Positions 7,975 through 13,969 of a DNA stretch of 24,160 nucleotides are shown piece by piece. The notes under the pieces are model-generated. The model saw only the letters and a list, made by a program, of their open reading frames with translations, had not been told where the DNA came from and ran no database searches. Numbering within the stretch: position 1 is the stretch's first letter; the number at the start of each line of letters is the position of its first letter. A program made the translations under genes and the position numbers. Origin of the DNA: Litorimonas sp964425355 (GTDB taxonomy: Bacteria; Pseudomonadota; Alphaproteobacteria; Caulobacterales; Maricaulaceae); NCBI GenBank assembly GCA_964425355.1, contig CAYRMO010000039.1, forward strand, positions 1-24,160. Reading direction: 5' to 3'.

Positions 7975-8003
7975 TTGACGAAAGCCTGATCTGGCGCTAT
8001 GTC
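7975..8003 (+). promoter_or_regulatory. Candidate rpmE promoter
   Basis: TTGACG (7975-7980) and TATGTC (7998-8003) are separated by 17 bp. The predicted mRNA would have a leader of about 55 nt before the rpmE ATG at 8066, including the dyad CTCGCGAG. Confidence 0.45.
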
Positions 8004-8065
8004 GCGCCCTCGCGAGCGGGTGACCCATCAACGCAATCCCGTGACCAAATAAAGGCTTAAGACTG

Positions 8066-8287
8066 ATGAAATCTGAAATACATCCTGATTATCATATGAT
8101 TACCGTCAAAATGGTTGATGGTTCAACATATGAAACACGTTCTACATGGGGCAAGGAAGGCGATACGCTTGTTCTTGATATTGACTCCAAAACACATCCG
8201 GCTTGGACAGGTGGCGATGCGAAACTTATGGATCGCGGTGGCCGTGTCTCACGCTTTAAGGACAAATTTGCTGGCTTTGGCGTGTAA
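8066..8287 (+). CDS. rpmE: 50S ribosomal protein L31
   Basis: A 73-residue protein matching alphaproteobacterial bL31 along its whole length: start MKSEIHPDYHMITVKMVDGS, then YETRSTWGKEGDTLVLDID, HPAWTG and GGRVSRFKDKF. It contains no cysteine, so it is the zinc-independent type rather than the CxxC form. It is a component of the large ribosomal subunit at the central protuberance. The gene is monocistronic, with a candidate promoter at 7975-8003 and a strong terminator 22 bp downstream. The Shine-Dalgarno is weak (AAAGG about 10 bp upstream). Confidence 0.96.
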   Translation: MKSEIHPDYHMITVKMVDGSTYETRSTWGKEGDTLVLDIDSKTHPAWTGGDAKLMDRGGRVSRFKDKFAGFGV

Positions 8288-8308
8288 CGCTAGGCCCTAC
8301 CGAATGAC

Positions 8309-8339
8309 AAAAAAGGCTCCCTCAGGGGAGCCTTTTTTT
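8309..8339. terminator. Bidirectional intrinsic terminator between rpmE and rcdA
   Basis: The stem GGCTCCC/GGGAGCC (8315-8321 and 8326-8332) with loop TCAG is flanked by six A on the left and seven T on the right. It can therefore stop rpmE transcription on the plus strand and rcdA transcription on the minus strand. Confidence 0.93.
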
Positions 8340-8368
8340 ATTCAGCGATCCTGTATTTTAAACCACGT

Positions 8369-8989
8369 TTAAAGATGGCGTCCAAATGCGGCTTCCAGCT
8401 TATGAATTTGGTCGGCTACCGTATTGCCTTTTTGCGCGGCGATTGTGCCATAAAGCGAGCGGTCGAGGCGCATAATCCGTTCATAAAGTTGTTCTGAGCG
8501 CGCCAGCAAGTCAAGCAGACGTGCGGGTAGAGCATAGGCGTCTTTAGCAAGATCAGAAAAACTGAGCGTCGTATCGTTCTTTTCTTCAGCGACAAGGCGG
8601 TATTTATCTGCACGTGCTTCGCTCAGATCCATTTCTTCTTCTTTCAAGGCGCGTTGTACCAAGAGCCAACTCGCGACTTGCATAAGGCGCGTTGTCAGGC
8701 GCATGGATTGGCTTGCATAAACCATGGCATCGTCCCTGCTTAGCAATTTGCTGTCCTGTCTACCTGTACCATCAAGATAGGCAGCTGTCTCCTCAACAAG
8801 ATCCATGCCTTCACGGAAGGTCTTGGAAAAGAGCTCAGATTTTGTGAACGCCAATAGGCGAGCCTCAGCCTGCGGCGTAAGCGTGTCTCTCGATTGCATG
8901 TTAGGTTTTTCGGGCAAGGGGGCAGCCATATTGTTTGTCTCGTTTTGCACTGTGTCGTCTGGGGACAGGCTTTGCAAGTCGTAAGCCAT
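8369..8989 (-). CDS. rcdA: RcdA-type regulator of CtrA degradation (DUF1465)
   Basis: A 206-residue protein of the DUF1465 family. Diagnostic stretches are FREGMDLVEETAAYLDGTGR, SQSMRLTTRLMQVASWLL, the middle EEEMDLSEARADKYRL and the end LLARSEQLYERIMRLDRSLY. In Caulobacter, RcdA is an adaptor that helps deliver CtrA and other substrates to ClpXP through PopA/CpdR at the cell pole. The approximately 45 residues before AFTKSELFSKTF are longer than I expect for Caulobacter RcdA and are poorly conserved. No strong ribosome binding site marks the ATG at 8989, so a later Met (residue 21 or 31) is possible. It lies 26 bp downstream of the DUF1192 gene in the same direction and ends at the shared terminator with rpmE. 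Confidence 0.87.
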   Translation of the reverse strand: MAYDLQSLSPDDTVQNETNNMAAPLPEKPNMQSRDTLTPQAEARLLAFTKSELFSKTFREGMDLVEETAAYLDGTGRQDSKLLSRDDAMVYASQSMRLTTRLMQVASWLLVQRALKEEEMDLSEARADKYRLVAEEKNDTTLSFSDLAKDAYALPARLLDLLARSEQLYERIMRLDRSLYGTIAAQKGNTVADQIHKLEAAFGRHL

Positions 8990-9015
8990 TCTTTCTATGA
9001 GCTAAAAGTTTTAAG

Positions 9016-9204
9016 TCAGCTGGAAGGTCCAAAAAGCGCATGCGCAGCCTCATTATCGGCTGTTTTTTTCTCCAATTCAGCCTCGAGGCGAGAGATTTCT
9101 CCCTTATATATCGAAATTCGGTCTGAAAGTTCTCCCACAGACAGGCCGTAGAGATCTTCGCCTGGTATTGGGGATTTAGATGAAGAATCATTCAAATTTG
9201 TCAT
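9016..9204 (-). CDS. DUF1192 small coiled-coil protein
   Basis: A 62-residue protein with the DUF1192 pattern GEDLYGLSVGELSDRISIYK, followed by EISRLEAELEKK and a C-terminal helix; it is probably a short coiled coil. DUF1192 genes commonly neighbour DUF1465 genes in alphaproteobacteria, and here it is the first gene of the pair with rcdA. The molecular function is unknown to me. No Shine-Dalgarno is visible before the ATG. It is divergent from trcR, with the two promoters sharing 9205-9374. Confidence 0.82.
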   Translation of the reverse strand: MTNLNDSSSKSPIPGEDLYGLSVGELSDRISIYKGEISRLEAELEKKTADNEAAHALFGPSS

Positions 9205-9241
9205 AGATGAGCGCCAAATGTTACAATATTGAGCCTTCGTC

Positions 9242-9270
9242 TTGCCATATAGAGCTTAACCGAGTATATA
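9242..9270 (+). promoter_or_regulatory. Candidate trcR promoter
   Basis: TTGCCA (9242-9247) and TATATA (9265-9270) are separated by 17 bp, predicting a start near 9277. A CtrA half-site-like TTAACC (9256-9261) lies between the two elements, where a bound protein would be expected to repress. The transcript would run through the hairpins at 9286-9356 before reaching the trcR ATG. Confidence 0.55.
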
Positions 9271-9285
9271 AACCCCATTGATTGA

Positions 9286-9356
9286 TTACCAAAGTGGTAA
9301 AAAATCGATAAACCACCCCGCCGAGCGGGGTTTTTTCATGCCTGAATGCTCAGGCA
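9286..9356 (+). ncRNA. Structured trcR leader with internal terminator (attenuator or short sRNA)
   Basis: Three hairpins follow in order. The first is TTACCA-AAG-TGGTAA (9286-9300). The second is the intrinsic terminator CCCCGC-CGA-GCGGGG with six T (9316-9336). The third is TGCCTGA-ATGC-TCAGGCA (9339-9356), directly before the GGAGG ribosome binding site at 9362. GTGGT (9294-9298) can also pair with ACCAC (9312-9316), which touches the terminator stem and offers a possible switch. Either the leader is attenuated, or a roughly 60-nt RNA is made from 9277 to 9336. Confidence 0.45.
9316..9336 (+). terminator. Intrinsic terminator upstream of trcR
   Basis: A 6-bp GC-only stem with a 3-nt loop (9316-9330) is followed by TTTTTT (9331-9336). 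No plus-strand gene ends nearby, so it acts on transcripts started in the trcR leader region. Confidence 0.8.
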
Positions 9357-9374
9357 CTCCTGGAGGAGAGGAAT

Positions 9375-10037
9375 ATGACACAGATTTTGATGCCCAAGGC
9401 GACAGCCGTTTGGCTGATTGACAATACGGGTCTAACATTCAAACAGATTTCAGAATTTTGTAATCTGCACATTATTGAAGTCGAAGGTATAGCCGATGGA
9501 GATGTTGCAGCCGGAATTCGTGGAGCGGACCCGATTGCCAATGGACAAATTGATCGTGCCGAGATTGAACGTGCGCAAGAAGATACAAATTATGCGATGA
9601 AAGCTAATACGTTTGATTCGGATACACTCACACCCAAGACCAAGAAAAAAGGCCCGCGCTACACGCCGCTTTCACGTCGTCAAGACAGGCCAGACGCCAT
9701 TGCCTGGTTGGTGCGGCATCACCCTGAAGTCACCGACGCCCAGATTTCGAAACTAATCGGAACAACAAAGCCGACGATTAAAGCCATTCGGGAACGCACC
9801 CATTGGAAGATCAATACAATCAATCCAACTGACCCAGTTAGCCTAGGTCTTTGCTCACAAACCGATCTCGACACAATTGTGAAAAAGGCGGCTGAGAAAA
9901 GAGCGAAAGAACTTGAGAATATCCAAGGTGATGAAGGTCAAGCGTTGCAGCCCGCTCCGCAAGCCGCACCGGAGCCAGAAGCGCCAAAGGTTGAACATAC
10001 GCTGGAGAGCCTGTTTAAACCAAGCACAGATGGTTAG
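9375..10037 (+). CDS. trcR: TrcR-type cell-cycle transcriptional regulator (DUF1013)
   Basis: A 220-residue protein of the DUF1013 family. Conserved parts are the N-terminal MPKATAVWLIDNTGLTFKQI and EFCNLHIIEVEGIADG, and the middle RQDRPDAIAWLVRHHPEVTD plus KLIGTTKPTIKAIRERTHW, which looks like a helix-turn-helix (TDAQISKLIGTTKPTIKAIR). The C-terminal 50 residues are Pro/Ala/Glu-rich and probably disordered, ending HTLESLFKPS. TrcR is a conserved alphaproteobacterial transcriptional regulator tied to the cell cycle. The start is secure: a GGAGGAGAGG ribosome binding site immediately precedes the ATG. A terminator-containing leader lies upstream and a strong terminator downstream at 10138-10163. 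Confidence 0.88.
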   Translation: MTQILMPKATAVWLIDNTGLTFKQISEFCNLHIIEVEGIADGDVAAGIRGADPIANGQIDRAEIERAQEDTNYAMKANTFDSDTLTPKTKKKGPRYTPLSRRQDRPDAIAWLVRHHPEVTDAQISKLIGTTKPTIKAIRERTHWKINTINPTDPVSLGLCSQTDLDTIVKKAAEKRAKELENIQGDEGQALQPAPQAAPEPEAPKVEHTLESLFKPSTDG

Positions 10038-10042
10038 TGCAT

Positions 10043-10127
10043 TTTGAGATAAATTAAACCGGGTCATGCCTCAGAAAATGGGCAAATAGGGCCCAATTTC
10101 TGAGTCTATGTTTTCTCAAATTGCACT
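10043..10127 (+). repeat. Hairpin element copy A (candidate structured RNA)
   Basis: Copy A of a two-copy element; copy B is at 11381-11465. The core (10066-10127) matches copy B at 49 of 62 positions without gaps, and weaker similarity extends about 23 bp upstream, including GAGATA/GATATA, a possible -10. The core folds into a 14-position stem (10070-10083 with 10091-10104, one A-A mismatch) and a 7-nt loop. Copy A lies just after the trcR stop and before its terminator, so it is either part of the trcR 3' UTR or a separate small RNA ending at 10163. Confidence 0.6.
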
Positions 10128-10137
10128 AGGTAGCAAG

Positions 10138-10163
10138 CCCGCTTCATTGAAGCGGGTTTTTTT
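10138..10163 (+). terminator. Intrinsic terminator after trcR / hairpin element A
   Basis: A perfect 8-bp stem CCCGCTTC-ATT-GAAGCGGG (10138-10156) followed by seven T. It ends the trcR transcript and whatever RNA contains element A; it is about 40 bp from the convergent SDR gene. Confidence 0.92.
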
Positions 10164-10202
10164 GTGTTCGTGATGCATCGAAATTTAAGGCCCAGAATAG
10201 GT

Positions 10203-10997
10203 TTAGGGCATTGTGTAGTTTAAGGCGAGGCGCCCGCCATCGGCATATATGTGCTGACCCGTAATATAACTACTTTCCTCAGATAAGAGGAAGGCCGCAA
10301 TGGAGGCTATTTCATCTGGAAGTCCCGCTCTGCCAAGGGGCGTGCGTTGTGTGATTTTCTTCATGGCATCTGGGTCATCCACAACGCTTGCCAGCATATC
10401 TGTCTTGATAGACCCTGGCCCAATTCCATTTACGCGAATGCCATAGGGCGCCAATTCTATGGCCATTGCCCGCGTCATTTGATGCATACCGCCCTTTGAA
10501 ATCGTATAAGCCAGATAATCTGGGATTGCGACGGTATCATTAATCGATGACATATTTACAATCGAATAGGGTCGCTCCGTAAGACGTGATCGATCTTCGC
10601 GTTCTTCAATCTCCCGGACCATATATTTAGCGACAGCTTGTGAGACCAAAAAAGCCCCGCGTAAATTCACGGCGAGATTGCGATCGAAATCCTCTATGGA
10701 AATATCTAGGGCACCGCCTTTGAGGGCAATCCCTGCATTATTCACTAAGCCGTCAATTCGGTCATAATTCGATAAGGTCTCTGCAATGAGATTGTGAACG
10801 GATAAGGGCTCAGCAATATCGCATTCTACAAAAATAGCGCGATCCGACCCGTCGGCCAGATCTTTTCCAGCTGCTTGTCCGCGTTCATAATCTTGATCAG
10901 CTAGGACGACTCTATGGCCGTCATCGATAAGGCGTTGCGCACAGGCATACCCAATTCCACGCGCTGCCCCCGTAACAATAAAGACACGATCTGACAT
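10203..10997 (-). CDS. Short-chain dehydrogenase/reductase (classical SDR)
   Basis: A 264-residue Rossmann-fold oxidoreductase. The NAD(P)-binding motif TGAARGIG is at 9-16, NNAG at 86-89, catalytic Ser150/151 in NMSS, and YTISK with Tyr164 and Lys168. A C-terminal block SSYITGQHIYADGGR is also typical of the family. An acidic residue (ADQD, Asp34) after beta-strand 2 favours NAD over NADP. A short charged insertion at about 130-143 (EEREDRSRLTERPY) is unusual. The substrate is not predictable; FabG-like or sugar/alcohol dehydrogenases are all possible. AGAAGGA lies about 10 bp before the ATG at 10997. It follows the DUF465 gene at 11078-11260 on the same strand, with a hairpin between. Confidence 0.9.
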   Translation of the reverse strand: MSDRVFIVTGAARGIGYACAQRLIDDGHRVVLADQDYERGQAAGKDLADGSDRAIFVECDIAEPLSVHNLIAETLSNYDRIDGLVNNAGIALKGGALDISIEDFDRNLAVNLRGAFLVSQAVAKYMVREIEEREDRSRLTERPYSIVNMSSINDTVAIPDYLAYTISKGGMHQMTRAMAIELAPYGIRVNGIGPGSIKTDMLASVVDDPDAMKKITQRTPLGRAGLPDEIASIAAFLLSEESSYITGQHIYADGGRLALNYTMP

Positions 10998-11020
10998 GAA
11001 GTAGCGTCCTTCTAAAACAT

Positions 11021-11046
11021 AAACCCTCGAGCGAGGTCGAGGGTTT
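11021..11046 (-). terminator. Terminator-like hairpin after the first DUF465 gene
   Basis: A perfect 10-bp inverted repeat AAACCCTCGA / TCGAGGGTTT (11021-11030 and 11037-11046). On the minus strand it is followed by ATGTTTTAG, an imperfect T tract, so termination may be partial and some transcripts could reach the SDR gene. Confidence 0.6.
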
Positions 11047-11077
11047 GATAGAGGGTCAGGAAGTTCGTATCAATGTG

Positions 11078-11260
11078 TTAAACATGGATGCGGGCTTGAA
11101 TTTCAACCTGTTGAATGGCGTCTTTGAGTTGCAATTTCTGTTTTTTGAGATGTGCAATCTGTAAAGTATCGGGCAATGGACTTCGAAGTTCTGACTGAAG
11201 CTTTTGATCAAGTTCAGCGTGTTTTGTGTGTAATGTCTCCAAATGTGCCGATAATGCCAT
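11078..11260 (-). CDS. DUF465/YdcH-family small helical protein
   Basis: I choose the ATG at 11260 because GGAG lies 6 bp upstream and the product then begins MALSAHLETLHTKHAELDQK, the usual DUF465 start; two earlier in-frame Met codons (11293, 11272) lack a site. The 60-residue protein shows the family pattern: an H..LD helix, a turn, then IAHLKKQKLQLKDAIQQVE. DUF465 proteins are short helical hairpins of unknown function. It is divergent from copy B of the hairpin element and the second DUF465 gene at 11523. Confidence 0.83.
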   Translation of the reverse strand: MALSAHLETLHTKHAELDQKLQSELRSPLPDTLQIAHLKKQKLQLKDAIQQVEIQARIHV

Positions 11261-11380
11261 ATAGCTCTCCATAGTGATCAATGTAGCGCCCATACCACAA
11301 ATAACATTGAAATCATAGTCGACATCAATATTTTCATTTTATTATCACTAATCTCTTAAAATTCGGCGTGTTCCGTGTGG

Positions 11381-11465
11381 TTTGATATAGGTTGAACTCG
11401 AATATGCCTCAGACCATGGGCAAAAAGAGCCCAATTTTTGGGTCTAACTATTCGCAAATTCTACG
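11381..11465 (+). repeat. Hairpin element copy B (candidate structured RNA)
   Basis: Copy B of the element at 10043-10127. Two stem substitutions relative to copy A keep pairing by exchanging Watson-Crick for G-U pairs (stem positions 6/38 and 9/35 of the core), while two others open an internal loop. A weak hairpin follows at about 11459-11482 (TTCTACGA / TCGTTAGAA) with ATATTTT. The element sits between two divergent DUF465 genes, 58 bp before the second gene, so it could be its leader or an independent small RNA. Confidence 0.6.
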
Positions 11466-11522
11466 ACTTCACATCGTTAGAAATATTTTGCTTCATGGAA
11501 AGGCAATCGCTAAGAGGCCGAT

Positions 11523-11768
11523 ATGGATGAAACGCCCACGGAAAATCCGGAAAACCCGAGTGTTGATGAACCATCTGAGTCTGAGCTTCTGACATTGCTT
11601 GAAACGCTGAGAGCTGAGCATCGTGCCATTGATAAGGAAATCAAGGCCATGTTCGAGACAGGCGTCAGCGATATGCTTAAAATCAAACGAATGAAAAAGG
11701 TAAAGCTTGCTATGAAGGATAAGATTGCGTTTTTGGAAAACCAAATCACGCCGGATATTATCGCCTAG
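11523..11768 (+). CDS. DUF465/YdcH-family protein with acidic N-terminal extension
   Basis: An 81-residue protein. Residues 1-20 are acidic and Pro-rich (MDETPTENPENPSVDEPSES); the rest is DUF465: LLETLRAEHRAIDKEI, then MLKIKRMKKVKLAMKDKI and the ending ITPDIIA, which is common in the longer DUF465 type. It is a paralogue of the gene at 11078-11260, to which it is divergent. AGAGG lies 5 bp before the ATG. It ends 20 bp from the convergent DadA-like gene. Function unknown. Confidence 0.82.
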   Translation: MDETPTENPENPSVDEPSESELLTLLETLRAEHRAIDKEIKAMFETGVSDMLKIKRMKKVKLAMKDKIAFLENQITPDIIA

Positions 11769-11788
11769 CAAATTTTTATATTGTGGCC

Positions 11789-12904
11789 CTAACCTGCAAA
11801 ACTAAACCGTTGGTCTTGATGACCTTCAAGGATCATCCGCGCCATTAAGTCACCAGACCCTGCGCATAGGGTCCATCCCATATGGCCATGCCCCGAATTG
11901 ACCCAGATACCCGTTTTTGATGTTGAGGAAATATAAGGTCTGCCCACGGGTGAAACGGGCCTGTAGCCAACCCAGCTAGAGCTAGGTGAGCCCAATCGTT
12001 TCAAAAGACCGGGCGCAACTATTCTCCACCTTTCGAGGATTTGATTTGGGCTATCAATATTCCAACCGCCTGAAATTCTAACGCAATCGTCAAAAACGGT
12101 TAGTGCCGTCCGAGAGTTGTAATCCATAATGGGTCGACTCGGGAACCCTGTCATATCTGCGGGGTGCTCGAAATTCAGAGCGACGCCAGGAATGGCTTTA
12201 ATTTTCATATTAAGGTCGAATTTTCTTAAAATATTACCCGTGTAAATACCGGCTGCGACTACAATATGATCGCAGCTGAATTGCAGCTCATTCATACGTA
12301 CCTTGATCGAATTGTGATCGCTTGGACGGGATTCAAATTTCGTAATCTTATAGTGCTGGGCGACACCTTGTGTTTTAAGATAGTGTGCAAGCTTAACGCC
12401 GAAGGCTCGCGCATTGCCGGAAAAATCATCCGGAAATAAGCAGGCTGGCCGATCCAAAGTTTCAATAGGATCGAGCAAAATATTAGTTCTAATATCGCGT
12501 TTCTGAAATTTTACCTGGGCCATACGAGCGGCATCCAAATCGTCATAGATCTGAACACATCCTTCACTCAGAATCGGGACACCGAGAATTTTAAAAATAG
12601 GTCGAATAAGTAGGGCTGACTGTTTGGCCAAATCCACTGTGACTTTCGTTGCATTCATCTCGTCTTCCGAGATGGTCTTGGCTGGGGTCCAGCTTTTAGA
12701 CTGGCTGGGGTGGATCATACCCGAATTGGAGAAACTTGTTCCGAGGCAAGGGCCAGATTTTGAGTCAATAAGGGTAACCTCCGCACCACGTTTCAAAAGA
12801 CTATAGGCTGTACAGAGCCCGATGAGCCCAGCGCCAATAACAAGAATATGTTGAGAGTTTTTCGACACGGGCGAGCGCCTACACAATCGCTTCGGTTCTG
12901 GCAA
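11789..12904 (-). CDS. DadA-like FAD-dependent amino-acid dehydrogenase/oxidase
   Basis: About 371 residues with a DAO-type fold. The FAD dinucleotide-binding motif VIGAGLIGLCTAYSLLKRGA is near residue 22, followed by EVTLIDSKSG; TSFSNSGMIHPS matches the FAD contact region of DadA, and the C-terminal VNSGHGHMGWTLCAGSGDLM is the family's second FAD motif. D-amino-acid dehydrogenases oxidise amino acids to imino acids and pass electrons to the respiratory chain; other DAO members oxidise glycine or sarcosine. The frame opens with TTG at 12904 without a clear ribosome binding site; GTG at 12868, just before the FAD motif, is an equally good start. It lies 20 bp downstream of the nitrilase gene and is probably co-transcribed with it. 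Confidence 0.85.
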   Translation of the reverse strand: MPEPKRLCRRSPVSKNSQHILVIGAGLIGLCTAYSLLKRGAEVTLIDSKSGPCLGTSFSNSGMIHPSQSKSWTPAKTISEDEMNATKVTVDLAKQSALLIRPIFKILGVPILSEGCVQIYDDLDAARMAQVKFQKRDIRTNILLDPIETLDRPACLFPDDFSGNARAFGVKLAHYLKTQGVAQHYKITKFESRPSDHNSIKVRMNELQFSCDHIVVAAGIYTGNILRKFDLNMKIKAIPGVALNFEHPADMTGFPSRPIMDYNSRTALTVFDDCVRISGGWNIDSPNQILERWRIVAPGLLKRLGSPSSSWVGYRPVSPVGRPYISSTSKTGIWVNSGHGHMGWTLCAGSGDLMARMILEGHQDQRFSFAG

Positions 12905-12924
12905 AGATAATCTTGGCTCAAACG

Positions 12925-13878
12925 CTATTCATCTTTAAAAATGACAGTGCTTTGCCGACGTCTATCTATTGTAAGTTGCGTGATATCTGGCCTGGAATAA
13001 TGCCCCGCTGGATCAAAATTTTGTCGTTCCCGCCGGACAAAAGCAGGATCTAGATCACAATATCTTATGCCTGTTTCATTGACCATAGGTTCCAATACCC
13101 AAGATCCGTCTGGCGCCGCGACACAAGATCCACCATTTGCGGGCATCTCGCCGAGTGTCGCTCGAATGTCATCGGCAAATGGCACGTTATCTCTGACATC
13201 TTCGGGACGCATAATTGCTGAGACCGATACGCAATAGCTCCGCCCTTCCTTGGCAAGCATGGGCGTCAGATCTTCGGTATTTCTAAGGTTTCCGGGCCAA
13301 CCCATTACATGTAGGTCTTCACCTTGTGCATAGAGAGCCGCACGCGGCAATGGCATCCAATTCTCCCAACAATTAAGTCCCCCTACTGTAAAGGCGCCTA
13401 ATTGATGGGTCACAAGACCATGACCATCTCCCGGTGACCAAACCAAGCGTTCTTCATAAGTGGGTTGAAGTTTCCGGTGAACAGACTGAATTGAGCCCGC
13501 CTGGTCAAAATATACATAGGCGCAATAGAGGGAATGACCTGACCGATCAAGCGCCCGTTCAATGATTCCAAGATAACACGCCATTTTTGCGGCTTTTAAA
13601 GCTCGACATATTGGATCAAGATGCCCCGCTTCAATTATGATTGCCTGATCCGAATAATGTGCAAAAATTGTTTTTTGCCGATCATTATTAAATTGCGCGC
13701 CGCCTGTCCCATCCAACCAAAAGGGGTATCCAGGTAAAAAACTTTCGGAAAATGCAATAAGGTTAGCGCCATTTTCTTGCGCGATTCTAATTGTATCTAC
13801 GATCTGCTTTACGCCGTCATCACGTGACAGCCATTTTGGCGCGAGCTGAGGCAAGGCGAGTTTCAATAGATCCGACAT
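12925..13878 (-). CDS. Nitrilase (C-N hydrolase superfamily)
   Basis: About 317 residues from the ATG at 13878, preferred because GGGTGA lies 8 bp upstream; a GTG at 13890 has no spaced site. The catalytic triad is complete: Glu45 in FSESFLPGYP, Lys136 in HRKLQPTYEERLVW and Cys170 in GGLNCWENWMPL. HRKLxPTxxER and GxNCWEN are typical of true nitrilases and cyanide-degrading relatives rather than amidases or carbamoylases, so the expected reaction is nitrile to carboxylic acid plus ammonia. Proteins of this branch often form spiral filaments. It is cytoplasmic and the first gene of a pair with the DadA-like flavoprotein, which suggests a nitrogen-scavenging route. Confidence 0.92.
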   Translation of the reverse strand: MSDLLKLALPQLAPKWLSRDDGVKQIVDTIRIAQENGANLIAFSESFLPGYPFWLDGTGGAQFNNDRQKTIFAHYSDQAIIIEAGHLDPICRALKAAKMACYLGIIERALDRSGHSLYCAYVYFDQAGSIQSVHRKLQPTYEERLVWSPGDGHGLVTHQLGAFTVGGLNCWENWMPLPRAALYAQGEDLHVMGWPGNLRNTEDLTPMLAKEGRSYCVSVSAIMRPEDVRDNVPFADDIRATLGEMPANGGSCVAAPDGSWVLEPMVNETGIRYCDLDPAFVRRERQNFDPAGHYSRPDITQLTIDRRRQSTVIFKDE

Positions 13879-13969
13879 GCTCAAATTCACCCTATTTTAA
13901 CGATAATCAAAAGCAGAACAGTAAGCTTTATCTGATAGCTGGGCGTTTGTAAATTTGTGGGAATGGATT

